In this document: positions 54,708-62,369 of the stretch, piece after piece | How positions within the stretch are numbered: the first letter of the stretch is position 1 | Layout of the letters: each line of letters begins with the position of its first letter | Source: Georgenia sp. M64 | GTDB taxonomy: Bacteria > Actinomycetota > Actinomycetes > Actinomycetales > Actinomycetaceae | Reading direction: 5' to 3' | NCBI RefSeq assembly: GCF_038049925.1 | Contig: NZ_CP145809.1 | Location: 3,754,599-3,818,598 of the forward strand | Length of the DNA stretch: 64,000 bases | Program-made: the position numbers and the translations under genes | Notes under the pieces: model-generated | The model's input: the letters and a program-made list of their open reading frames with translations, nothing else | Told to the model about the DNA's origin: nothing | Databases searched by the model: none

Positions 54708-56216
54708 ATGGTCACCGCCTCCGCCTCGGTGCTGCTGCGCGACGTCCGCCTGGTCCCCGTCGCCGGCATCTCCGCACCGCCGGAGCCGGTCGACGTCCGG
54801 ATCACCGGCGGCCGGATCAGCGAGGTCGGCCCGCACCTGTCCCGCCGGGCGGGTGAGGACGAGCTCGACGGAGCCGGGCGGTGGGCCGCCCCGGGGCTCT
54901 GGGACCACCACGTCCACCTCGGTCAGTGGGCGCGCACCTTCGACCGGCTCGACCTGACCGACGCCGCGAGCGCCGCCGAGGTCCTGCGGCGCGTGCGCGA
55001 GCGCCTCGGCGGCGCCCGGACCCCGCTGGTGGGGTTCGGCTTCCGCGACGCCGCCTGGCCCGACGCCCCGGACCAGGCGGCCCTGGACGCCGTCGCCGGA
55101 GGAGCCGCCGTCGTGCTCGCGTCCGGCGACTTCCACTCCGGCTGGCTCTCGGCGCGGGCGCGCGAGCTCCTCGGCGTCCCGGCCGACGGCGACGCGCTGG
55201 TCCGCGAGAACGCGTGGTTCGCCGCGCTCGGGCGCCTGGAGGACCTGCCCGGGGACGAGCCGGTCTCCTACCGCCGCGCCCTGGCCGAGGCGGCCGCGCG
55301 CGGCGTCGTCGGGGTGACCGAGATGGAGTGGGCGGCCAACGCCTTCGAGTGGCCCGACCGGGTCGCCGACGGCGCCGACACCCTGCGTGTGCGCGCCGCC
55401 ACCTACGCCGACGGTCTCGACGACGTCCTCGCCGTCGCCCTGCGCACCGGCGAGGCCGTGCCCGGGGGACGGGGTCTGGTGCGGATGGGCCCGCTCAAGA
55501 TCATCTCCGACGGCTCGCTCAACACCGCGACCGCGCACTGCCTCGCGCCCTACCCCCAGCCGATCGACCCCCGCCACCCGCACGGTGTGCAGAACGTGCC
55601 GGCCGACGAGCTGCGCGACCTTCTGCGCCGCGCGCGACGCGGCGGTCTGGACGTCGCCGTCCACGCCATCGGCGACGCTGCCGTCTCCATCGCCCTGGAC
55701 GCGTTCGCGGCGACCGGCGCCCGCGGGTCGGTCGAGCACGCCCAGCTCCTCACCCCCGCCCACAGCGCCGAGATGGCCCGGCTGGGGGTGGTGGCGAGCG
55801 TGCAGCCGGCCCACCTCCTCGACGACCGCGACGTCACCGAGGAGCGCTGGCCCGACCGGGCGGGACGCACGTTCGTCCTGCGCGAGCTGCTCGACGCCGG
55901 GGTCCGGCTCACGCTCGGCTCGGACGCCCCCGTCTCCCCGCTCGACCCGTGGCTGGCCATGTCCGCGGCCGTGCACCGCAGCGCCGACGCGCGCGCGCCG
56001 TGGCACCCCGAGCAGCACATCACCCCCGCCGAGGCGCTCGCCGCCTCGACCGACGGCCAGGGCACGCTCGCCGTGGGCGGGCGCGGCGACGTCGTCCTCC
56101 TCGACGCCGACCCCCTGGCGCCAGCGGCGTCCACGGACGAGGCCGCGGCGCGGCTGCGCCGGATGCGGGTGGCCGCCACGCTCGTCCGTGGTCGCGTGAG
56201 CCACCTGGCGCTGTAG
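54708..56216 (+). CDS. YtcJ-like metal-dependent amidohydrolase
   Basis: A 502-aa enzyme of the amidohydrolase superfamily. Metal ligands are visible as HHVHLGQW (about 68-75), [21 protein letters not shown], and [13 protein letters not shown] with the catalytic Asp. The N- and C-terminal strands form the small beta domain ([33 protein letters not shown]). YtcJ-like members hydrolyse N-substituted formamides or related amides; the true substrate is unknown. It has a leaderless-type start. Confidence 0.9.
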   Translation: MVTASASVLLRDVRLVPVAGISAPPEPVDVRITGGRISEVGPHLSRRAGEDELDGAGRWAAPGLWDHHVHLGQWARTFDRLDLTDAASAAEVLRRVRERLGGARTPLVGFGFRDAAWPDAPDQAALDAVAGGAAVVLASGDFHSGWLSARARELLGVPADGDALVRENAWFAALGRLEDLPGDEPVSYRRALAEAAARGVVGVTEMEWAANAFEWPDRVADGADTLRVRAATYADGLDDVLAVALRTGEAVPGGRGLVRMGPLKIISDGSLNTATAHCLAPYPQPIDPRHPHGVQNVPADELRDLLRRARRGGLDVAVHAIGDAAVSIALDAFAATGARGSVEHAQLLTPAHSAEMARLGVVASVQPAHLLDDRDVTEERWPDRAGRTFVLRELLDAGVRLTLGSDAPVSPLDPWLAMSAAVHRSADARAPWHPEQHITPAEALAASTDGQGTLAVGGRGDVVLLDADPLAPAASTDEAAARLRRMRVAATLVRGRVSHLAL

Positions 56217-56274
56217 GGACGCACGCCCGGTCCGCACCCGGCCCCCGCCGGCCCGCGCGGCTATCGTGGCCGCC

Positions 56275-57111
56275 GTGCGCACCCGTCCTTTCGCCCAGAT
56301 CGACGTCTTCTCCGCCGAGCCCCTCCGGGGCAACCCCGTCGCCGTCGTCGTCGACGGCGACGGGCTCGACGAGGAGGAGATGCAGCGGTTCGCGTCCTGG
56401 ACCAACCTCTCCGAGACGACGTTCCTGCTGCCGCCGACGGACCCCGCCGCGGACTACCGCGTGCGGATCTTCACCGTCGACGGCGAGCTGCCGTTCGCGG
56501 GCCACCCGACCCTCGGCTCGGCGCACGCCTGGCTCGGGTCGGGCGGCCACCCACGCGCCGCCGGCGAGATCGTGCAGGAGTGCGCGGCGGGCCTGGTGCG
56601 GGTGCGGCAGGACGAGGGCCGCTGGGCCTTCGCGGCCCCGCCGCTGACCCGGTACGAACCGGTCGACGCCATCACCCTCACCCGCGCGGCGGCGGCGCTC
56701 CGGCTCGACCCGGCCGACGTCGTCGACGCCTCGTGGCTCGTCAACGGCCCCGAGTGGATCGGGATCCTCGTGGGCAGCGCCGACGCGGTGCTCGCCGTCC
56801 GGCCCGACGGCGCCGTCCTGGACGGGCTGTTCGTCGGTCTCGTCGGGCCGACGGCCACGGACACCGACGACGCTCCGGCGTTCGAGGTCCGCGGCCTCAT
56901 GGGCACCGGCCAGGAGGACCCCGTCACCGGCAGCCTCAACGCCGGCCTGGCCCGCTGGCTCGTCGACACCGGCCGCGCCCCCGACCGTTACGTCGCGGCG
57001 CAGGGCACCGTGCTGGGCCGCGCGGGCCGGGTCCACGTCCGGACGGACGGGGACGAGATCTGGGTCGGCGGCGACACGAGGACCGTCGTGACCGGCACCG
57101 TCGAGCTCTGA
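56275..57111 (+). CDS. PhzF family epimerase/isomerase
   Basis: A 278-aa two-domain protein. [26 protein letters not shown] begins it, [13 protein letters not shown] holds the catalytic Glu, and [22 protein letters not shown] and [21 protein letters not shown] are conserved. The family includes PhzF and diaminopimelate-epimerase-like enzymes. GTG 56275 is chosen because TATCGT (56262-56267) lies seven bases before it; the GTG at 56266 overlaps that -10. No phenazine genes are present, so the role is not phenazine synthesis. Confidence 0.9.
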   Translation: MRTRPFAQIDVFSAEPLRGNPVAVVVDGDGLDEEEMQRFASWTNLSETTFLLPPTDPAADYRVRIFTVDGELPFAGHPTLGSAHAWLGSGGHPRAAGEIVQECAAGLVRVRQDEGRWAFAAPPLTRYEPVDAITLTRAAAALRLDPADVVDASWLVNGPEWIGILVGSADAVLAVRPDGAVLDGLFVGLVGPTATDTDDAPAFEVRGLMGTGQEDPVTGSLNAGLARWLVDTGRAPDRYVAAQGTVLGRAGRVHVRTDGDEIWVGGDTRTVVTGTVEL

Positions 57112-57279
57112 CGCCCCGGCCTCGACACCGGACGCCCGGCACCGCCACACTGTCCGCACGACGCACGGGCGAGCGGGGGCGGGCCGTGCCGGAAACGAGG
57201 ACGGACGATGACGCCGCCGACCCACCCACGCCTCGCGGGGCCGTGGCCCGAACGGCCACGACCCCGCCGTGAGCCCGCG

Positions 57280-57855
57280 TCAGGGCATCCCGATGGGTTC
57301 GCCCGCCGGGTCGAGCACGTACCAGACGTCGCCCACGCCCTGGCCCGTGACGTCACCCGGCGCGGTGTCCTGCGCCCAGTAGTACAGCGGCCACCCGTTG
57401 TAGCTCGCCTGGGTGGAGCCGTCGGAGCGCTCGATCGTCCCGAGGAGGGAGTCGTCGACCCCCTCACCGGCCGTGGGCTCACCCTCGAGCGGCGGCCAGG
57501 CGACGAGGCAGTCACCCTCGCAGACGCTCTCGCCGGAGTCCTGGGTGTCGTTGGTGAACATGTACAGCGTCATGCCCTCGCCGTCGACGAGGATCGTGCC
57601 GAGGTCGCTCTCGGCGGTCATGACGGTGGCCGCACCGGCGGCGGCGCCGTCCTCGGTCGACTCCTCGGTCATCGCCTCGGTGGTCGCCTCCTCGGACGCG
57701 GTGGTCTCCTCCTCGGTGGTGGCCTCCTCACCGCCGGCAACGGTGGTCTCCTCGACCGTCGTCGCCCCCTGCGGGTCGTCGTCGCCACACGCGGCGAGAC
57801 TCGCCGCGAGCAGCACACCCGCCGCCACCGCCCCGAGCCTGGATCTGGTTCTCAT
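57280..57855 (-). CDS. secreted COG4315-type lipoprotein
   Basis: A 191-aa lipoprotein with lipobox LAACG (Cys23), then an acidic Thr/Glu-rich linker (24-70, EEATTEEETTASEEATTEA). The C-terminal repeat domain has ILVDGEGMTLYMFTNDTQDSG, CEGDCLVAWPPL and GWPLYYWAQDTAPGDVTGQG-VGDVWYVLDP, the pattern of COG4315 (YX4D) secreted repeats, whose role is poorly known. GGAGG precedes the ATG. It is divergent from an ECF sigma gene and has a matching promoter, so it is a likely member of that sigma regulon. Confidence 0.88.
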   Translation of the reverse strand: MRTRSRLGAVAAGVLLAASLAACGDDDPQGATTVEETTVAGGEEATTEEETTASEEATTEAMTEESTEDGAAAGAATVMTAESDLGTILVDGEGMTLYMFTNDTQDSGESVCEGDCLVAWPPLEGEPTAGEGVDDSLLGTIERSDGSTQASYNGWPLYYWAQDTAPGDVTGQGVGDVWYVLDPAGEPIGMP

Positions 57856-57903
57856 GGTTCCTCCCTCAGGTCCTGACGACGGCCGGGTCGGGCCGTCCCC
57901 CGT

Positions 57904-57932
57904 GGTACGCACCGGAGGTGGCCCGGGATTGC
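57904..57932 (-). promoter_or_regulatory. predicted ECF-sigma promoter of the lipoprotein gene
   Basis: On the minus strand GCAATCCCGG (57923-57932), 13 bases, CGTACC (57904-57909). Transcription would start near 57897 and give a leader of about 40 bases with a GGAGG ribosome binding site. The same motif pair with the same spacing faces the sigma gene. Confidence 0.65.
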
Positions 57933-57970
57933 ATGGCCCGAGAACCAGTGGCACACCCGGTGGGGGCGAG

Positions 57971-57999
57971 GCAATCCCGGACGGCTCCGCGCGCGTATC
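57971..57999 (+). promoter_or_regulatory. predicted autoregulatory ECF-sigma promoter
   Basis: GCAATCCCGG (57971-57980), 13 bases, CGTATC (57994-57999), seven bases before GTG 58007, so the transcript would be leaderless. It forms a perfect 10-bp inverted repeat with the promoter of the divergent lipoprotein gene. Confidence 0.65.
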
Positions 58000-58006
58000 C
58001 CCCGAC

Positions 58007-58579
58007 GTGGACCTCTTCTCGCGCACGGACCGGACGGCCGACGCCGCCCTGGTCGCGGGCCTGGCGGTCGACGACCAGCCCGCCGCCGCCGCGTTCGTGC
58101 GCCGGTTCCAGGCGCCCGTCTTCGGCCTGGCGGTCTCGATCACCCGCGACGCCGCCCTCGCCGAGGACGTGGCGCAGGAGGTGTTCGTGCGCGCCTGGCG
58201 CGCGGCCGGGACCTACGACGTCCGACGGGCGTCCGTGCTGACGTGGCTCCTCACGATCACGCGCAACGCGGCGATCGACGTCGTCCGGGCCCGTCGGCAG
58301 ACACCCACCGACGACGGGGTGCTGGAGGAGATGATCGCTGCGACCCTGCAGGCGCCGGCGTCGGACGAGGAGGCCCTGCGCCACGTGGAGCGCGACGACG
58401 CCCTGCGGCGGCTGAAGTCCCTGCCGCCCGAGCAGGCCCGGGCCGTGGTGCTCGCGGTCATCGGGGGCCGCACCGCGCAGGAGGTCTGCGAGCACGAGGG
58501 GATCCCGCTGGGGACCGCCAAGACCCGCATCCGCACCGGGCTACGCCGGGTGCGCGAATCGATGGAGGCCGGAGAATGA
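58007..58579 (+). CDS. ECF RNA polymerase sigma factor
   Basis: A 190-aa sigma factor. Region 2: FVRRFQAPVFGLAVSITRDAALAEDVAQEVFVRAWR and TWLLTITRNAAIDVVRARR (quoted in parts, residues about 25-90). Region 4: LKSLPPEQARAVVLAVIGG, AQEVCEHEGIPLGTAKTRIR. Order and partner (zinc anti-sigma with RskA-like C-terminus) fit the SigK/ECF19-like class. GTG 58007 is the first start after a CGTATC -10. Its stop overlaps the anti-sigma start (ATGA). Confidence 0.92.
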   Translation: MDLFSRTDRTADAALVAGLAVDDQPAAAAFVRRFQAPVFGLAVSITRDAALAEDVAQEVFVRAWRAAGTYDVRRASVLTWLLTITRNAAIDVVRARRQTPTDDGVLEEMIAATLQAPASDEEALRHVERDDALRRLKSLPPEQARAVVLAVIGGRTAQEVCEHEGIPLGTAKTRIRTGLRRVRESMEAGE

Positions 58580-59466
58580 GCAGGCAGTGCCCGGACCAGG
58601 ACGAGCTGTACGCCCTGGCCCTCGGCGACGTCGGGCAGCCCGAGCGCGACGCCGTCACCGCGCACCTGGCGGTGTGCGAGGGCTGCCGGGCGGAGTACAC
58701 GGCGATCGCCGACGCCGCCGACCACGTGCTCGCCGCCGCACCGGCGGTCGCACCACCCGCGGGGTTCTCCTCCCGGGTCCTCGCCGCCATGGCTGCGGCC
58801 GGCGGCGCCGGTCCGGCCGCGCGCCCGTCGCACCCGTCCGCCGAGGAACGGCCCGCGCCCGACGTCGTCCCGGCACGCGCGGACGTGCTCCGCGCGGAGC
58901 AGGGGCGCGGTGCGGACACCGCTCGGCCCGCCACCGCCCACCACAGCCCCACGGTTCGCGGCGCAGGACCCGAGCGTCCTGGGAGCCGCAGCGGCGGGCA
59001 CCACGACTCCGCCGGTCCGGCCGTCCGGCACCGGCGTCGTCGGTGGCCGGCACTCCTCACCGCAGCGGTGGCCGGTGTCCTGCTCGGCGTGGCCGGGACC
59101 GCCGTCCTCACGCAGCTGACCGCCGAGGAGCCGCCGCCCGCGGCCGCGCCCGCCGAGACCGCCGAGCCCGCCCGGTCCGCCGGCATCGCCCTCGTCAAGG
59201 ACGACGGCACGGCCGTCGGCTCGGTGAGCGAGACCTGGTTCGACGGCCAGCCCGTCCTCGTCGTCGCCGTGACCGACGGACCGCCCGGCGCGCTCTACGA
59301 GTGCTGGCTGGTGGGCTCGGACGGCACGCGGGAGAGCGCCGGTCGATGGAGCCTGGACGAGTACGGCGCCGAGGCCACGTGGATCGTCCCCGTCCCCGAG
59401 GGCCGGCTCGACCGGCTGGAGCTCGTCGCGGCCAGCGGCAGGGTGTGGTCGACGGCCAGCCTGTAG
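58576..59466 (+). CDS. membrane anti-sigma factor (zinc finger, RskA-like)
   Basis: A 296-aa protein. The N-terminal ZAS motif is His30, Cys34, Cys37 (AHLAVCEGC). A long Ala/Pro/Arg linker (75-155) precedes one membrane helix (LLTAAVAGVLLGVAGTAVL, about 160-180). The extracytoplasmic domain has WFDGQPVLVVAVTDGPPGALYECWLVGSDG and ends LDRLELVAASGRVWSTASL, the RskA pattern. It should hold the preceding sigma factor inactive at the membrane until cut. Confidence 0.9.
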   Translation: MSRQCPDQDELYALALGDVGQPERDAVTAHLAVCEGCRAEYTAIADAADHVLAAAPAVAPPAGFSSRVLAAMAAAGGAGPAARPSHPSAEERPAPDVVPARADVLRAEQGRGADTARPATAHHSPTVRGAGPERPGSRSGGHHDSAGPAVRHRRRRWPALLTAAVAGVLLGVAGTAVLTQLTAEEPPPAAAPAETAEPARSAGIALVKDDGTAVGSVSETWFDGQPVLVVAVTDGPPGALYECWLVGSDGTRESAGRWSLDEYGAEATWIVPVPEGRLDRLELVAASGRVWSTASL

Positions 59467-59527
59467 CGGTGCCGTCGTCCAGCCCGTTCCCAGGAAACGT
59501 CCAGTCGACGGGCGGAGACTGGGGCGC

Positions 59528-60292
59528 ATGGACACCACGCGCACCCCGGCGCGGGGCTCCCGCGGCCCCGAGCGGGCCCCGGAGGCCCGGCTGCTGGTCG
59601 TCGACGACGAGCCCTCGATCCGCGAGCTCCTCTCGGCCTCGCTCCGCTTCGCCGGGTTCGAGGTCCTCACGGCCGAGGACGGCAACTCCGCCCTGCGCGC
59701 GGCCACGGAGAACGAGCTCGACCTCGTGGTGCTCGACGTCATGCTGCCCGACATGGACGGCTTCACGGTGCTGCGGCGGCTGCGCACGCACCAGGACGTC
59801 CCGGTCCTGTTCCTCACGGCCCGCGACGACATGTCGGACAAGGTCCAGGGCCTGACCGTCGGCGGGGACGACTACGTCACCAAGCCGTTCAGCCTCGAGG
59901 AGGTCGTCGCCCGCATCCGGGCGGTGCTGCGCCGCACCCGGCCCGAGCCGGAGGACGGCGCCGTGCTCACCTACGCCGACCTCGAGCTCGACGAGGACGC
60001 CCACGAGGTCCGCCGCGCCGGCCGCGAGGTCGAGCTCTCCCCCACCGAGTTCAAGCTGCTGCGCTACCTCATGGTCAACGCCGAACGGGTGGTGTCCAAG
60101 ACCCAGATCCTCGACCACGTGTGGGACTACGACTTCGCCGGCGACGCGGCGATCGTCGAGTCCTACATCTCCTACCTCCGCCGCAAGCTCGACAACCCCG
60201 CCGCCCTCGGCCTCGACCCGGCCACCGAGCTGCCGCCCCTCATCCACACCCGTCGCGGCGTCGGGTACGTCCTGCGGCTCCAGGCGCGCTGA
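59528..60292 (+). CDS. OmpR/PhoB-type response regulator
   Basis: A 254-aa regulator. The receiver domain (20-135) has DDEPSIRE, the phospho-acceptor Asp70 in LDVMLPDMDGF, the Thr of FLTAR and Lys of TKPFS. The winged-helix output domain (155-250) has LSPTEFKLLRYLM and VESYISYLRRKLD, RRGVGYVLRL. It forms a two-component system with the kinase that follows, whose ATG shares one base with its stop (TGATG); the arrangement resembles MprAB or TcrXY. Confidence 0.94.
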   Translation: MDTTRTPARGSRGPERAPEARLLVVDDEPSIRELLSASLRFAGFEVLTAEDGNSALRAATENELDLVVLDVMLPDMDGFTVLRRLRTHQDVPVLFLTARDDMSDKVQGLTVGGDDYVTKPFSLEEVVARIRAVLRRTRPEPEDGAVLTYADLELDEDAHEVRRAGREVELSPTEFKLLRYLMVNAERVVSKTQILDHVWDYDFAGDAAIVESYISYLRRKLDNPAALGLDPATELPPLIHTRRGVGYVLRLQAR

Positions 60293-61944
60293 TGGTCGGC
60301 AGCCTGCACGCACGGTGGCGGGCGGTGCCGCTCAGCGGTCGGCTCGTGGCGATCATCGCCGCCCTGCTGCTCCTCGGTCTCGCCGCGATCTCCGCCGCCA
60401 CCCTCACGGCCCTGCGCGTCCAGCTCGTCAGCCAGGTCGACGAGGAGCTCACCGGCTCGGCCCGGGGCATCGCCCAGCGGGTCCTGGACCAGATCACCCG
60501 CGGCGACGGCGAGGACCAGTTCCTGCCGTCGAACTTCTTCGTGCGCATCGAGATGGCCGACGGCACCGAGCGCACCATCATCAACGACGACGTCGAGGCG
60601 AGCCTGGGCGTGCCGCGCACGCCGGCGGCCGACCTCGACGCGCTGCGCGACGCCGCCGAGCCGCTCGAGCCCGTCACGCTCGCCGGCCGGGGCACCACCG
60701 TCCCGTGGCGGGCGGTGGTGCTGCCCGTCAGCGGCCCGGACGGGCAGGTCGTCGGTGCGGCGACCGTCGCGCTCCCGCTCGCCGCCGAGGAGAAGACCCT
60801 GGCCCGGACGGCGCAGCTCGTGGGCATGGCGGGGCTGGGGATCGCGGCGTTCGGCGCGGTGGCCGCCTGGCTGGCGGTGCGCCGCTCCCTGCGGCCGCTT
60901 CGTGAGATCGAGGCGACGGCCGGGGCGATCGCGGCCGGCGACCTCTCCCGCCGCGTGCCGGCCGCCCCGCCGTCGACCGAGGTCGGGTCGCTCGCACTGT
61001 CCCTCAACGCGATGCTCGCCCAGATCGAGCAGTCCTTCGCGGCGCGGGCCGCCTCCGAGCGGCGGATGCGCCGGTTCGTCTCCGACGCCTCCCACGAGCT
61101 CCGCACGCCCCTGTCGACCATCCGCGGGTACGGCGAGCTCTACCGCATGGGCGGGGTGGAGGACGTCGAGCAGGCGATGGGCCGCATCGAGACCGAGGCC
61201 AAGCGGATGGGCAACCTCGTCGAGGACCTCCTCCAGCTCGCCCGGCTCGACGAGGGCCGCCCGCTCGCGCTGAGCCAGGTGGACCTCGCCGCCGTCGCCC
61301 GCGACGCCGTCGCCGACCTCGGCGCGCTGGCCCCGGACCGCCGGGCCGCCGTCGTCCCGCTGGCCCAGGACGACCCCGCGGCCGGGACGGGTGACGTGGA
61401 CGCGGTCCCCGTCACCGCCGATGCCGACCGCGTGCGCCAGGTGGTGGCCAACCTCGTGGGCAACGTCGTCCAGCACACCCCTGCGGGCACACCGGTGGAG
61501 ATCGCCGTGGGCGTGCCCGAGCCTGGCTGGGCCCTCCTCGAGGTCCGCGACCACGGTCCGGGCATCGCCGAGGAGGACGCGCCGCGGGTCTTCGAGCGCT
61601 TCTACCGGGTCGACCCGTCGCGCACCCGCAGCTCCGGCGGGTCCGGACTGGGCCTGGCGATCGTGGCGGCCGTCGTCGGCGCCCACGCCGGCGGCGTCCG
61701 GGTCCTGCCCACCCCCGGCGGCGGCACGACCGTCCAGGTCGCGCTGCCGGTCGAGGGACCGGTGCCCGCCGGGGCCGACCGCACCGAGGGCGCGCCCGCC
61801 GCCGGCCCCCTCCGCGGCACCCCCGCTGACCGCACAGGCGTTGACCACGCCGAGGGCGCGCCCGCCCAAGGCGCTCCCGCTGACCGCGCCGCCGACGACC
61901 GCGCCGCCGACGACCCCCTGCTCCGTGCGAATGACCCCTCGTGA
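60292..61944 (+). CDS. two-component sensor histidine kinase
   Basis: A 550-aa kinase. Two membrane helices (about 18-42 and 177-199) frame an extracytoplasmic sensor; HAMP (RRSLRPLREIEATAGAIAAGDL) precedes the HisKA box SDASHELRTPL with His268. The ATPase domain has NLVGNVVQHTPAG, DHGPGI, FYRVDPSRTR and GSGLGLAIV. The tail after about 495 is a low-complexity Ala/Asp/Arg run (ADRAADDRAADD). The last codons lie inside the first copy of the palindromic repeat (61931-61970), so the C-terminus may have been reset by repeat insertion. Confidence 0.93.
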   Translation: MVGSLHARWRAVPLSGRLVAIIAALLLLGLAAISAATLTALRVQLVSQVDEELTGSARGIAQRVLDQITRGDGEDQFLPSNFFVRIEMADGTERTIINDDVEASLGVPRTPAADLDALRDAAEPLEPVTLAGRGTTVPWRAVVLPVSGPDGQVVGAATVALPLAAEEKTLARTAQLVGMAGLGIAAFGAVAAWLAVRRSLRPLREIEATAGAIAAGDLSRRVPAAPPSTEVGSLALSLNAMLAQIEQSFAARAASERRMRRFVSDASHELRTPLSTIRGYGELYRMGGVEDVEQAMGRIETEAKRMGNLVEDLLQLARLDEGRPLALSQVDLAAVARDAVADLGALAPDRRAAVVPLAQDDPAAGTGDVDAVPVTADADRVRQVVANLVGNVVQHTPAGTPVEIAVGVPEPGWALLEVRDHGPGIAEEDAPRVFERFYRVDPSRTRSSGGSGLGLAIVAAVVGAHAGGVRVLPTPGGGTTVQVALPVEGPVPAGADRTEGAPAAGPLRGTPADRTGVDHAEGAPAQGAPADRAADDRAADDPLLRANDPS

Positions 61945-62230
61945 CCGAGTGAGAGCGGTGTGCGGGGCATCATCCAGCCAGCACCGACCCCACCGATCCC
62001 TCCGTGACCGAGTGAGAGCGGTGTACGGGGATCGTTCGGCAACAGAGGGATCGCTCGGCAACCCAGGGATCGCTCGCGGCCCGGGCCCACCACTGCGCAC
62101 CACCCGCGGCCGGGTACCGGCGTCGCACCGACGCCACCGATCCCTCCGTGACCGAGTGAGAGCGGTGTACGGGGATCGTTCGGCAACAGAGGGATCGCTC
62201 GGCAACCCAGGGATCGCTCGCGGCCCGGGC
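61931..62230. repeat. cluster of palindromic repeats: one partial and two full copies
   Basis: A partial copy lies at 61931-61970. Two full copies form a 106-bp direct repeat with one mismatch, 61981-62086 and 62125-62230 (offset 144). Each holds CGATCCCTC (61994-62002 in the first) and its inverse GAGGGATCG (62045-62053), an inner pair CCGAGTGA with TCGTTCGG (two G-T pairs), then two further GGGATCGCTCG words. The family also occurs at 48934-49000. The remaining bases to 62369 hold only short GCGTCAC and GCAGCCGCG words and no gene. Confidence 0.85.
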
Positions 62231-62369
62231 GGCCCCTGACCTGGCACCGACTCCGGCGCGGCCCCGACCGCAGCCGCGTGCGCCGCAGCCGCGGCGCGGT
62301 CACCGCTGTGCACCGGCACCGAAGCGCGTCACCAAAGCGCGTCACGGCAGCCGCGTCACGGCTCCACCG

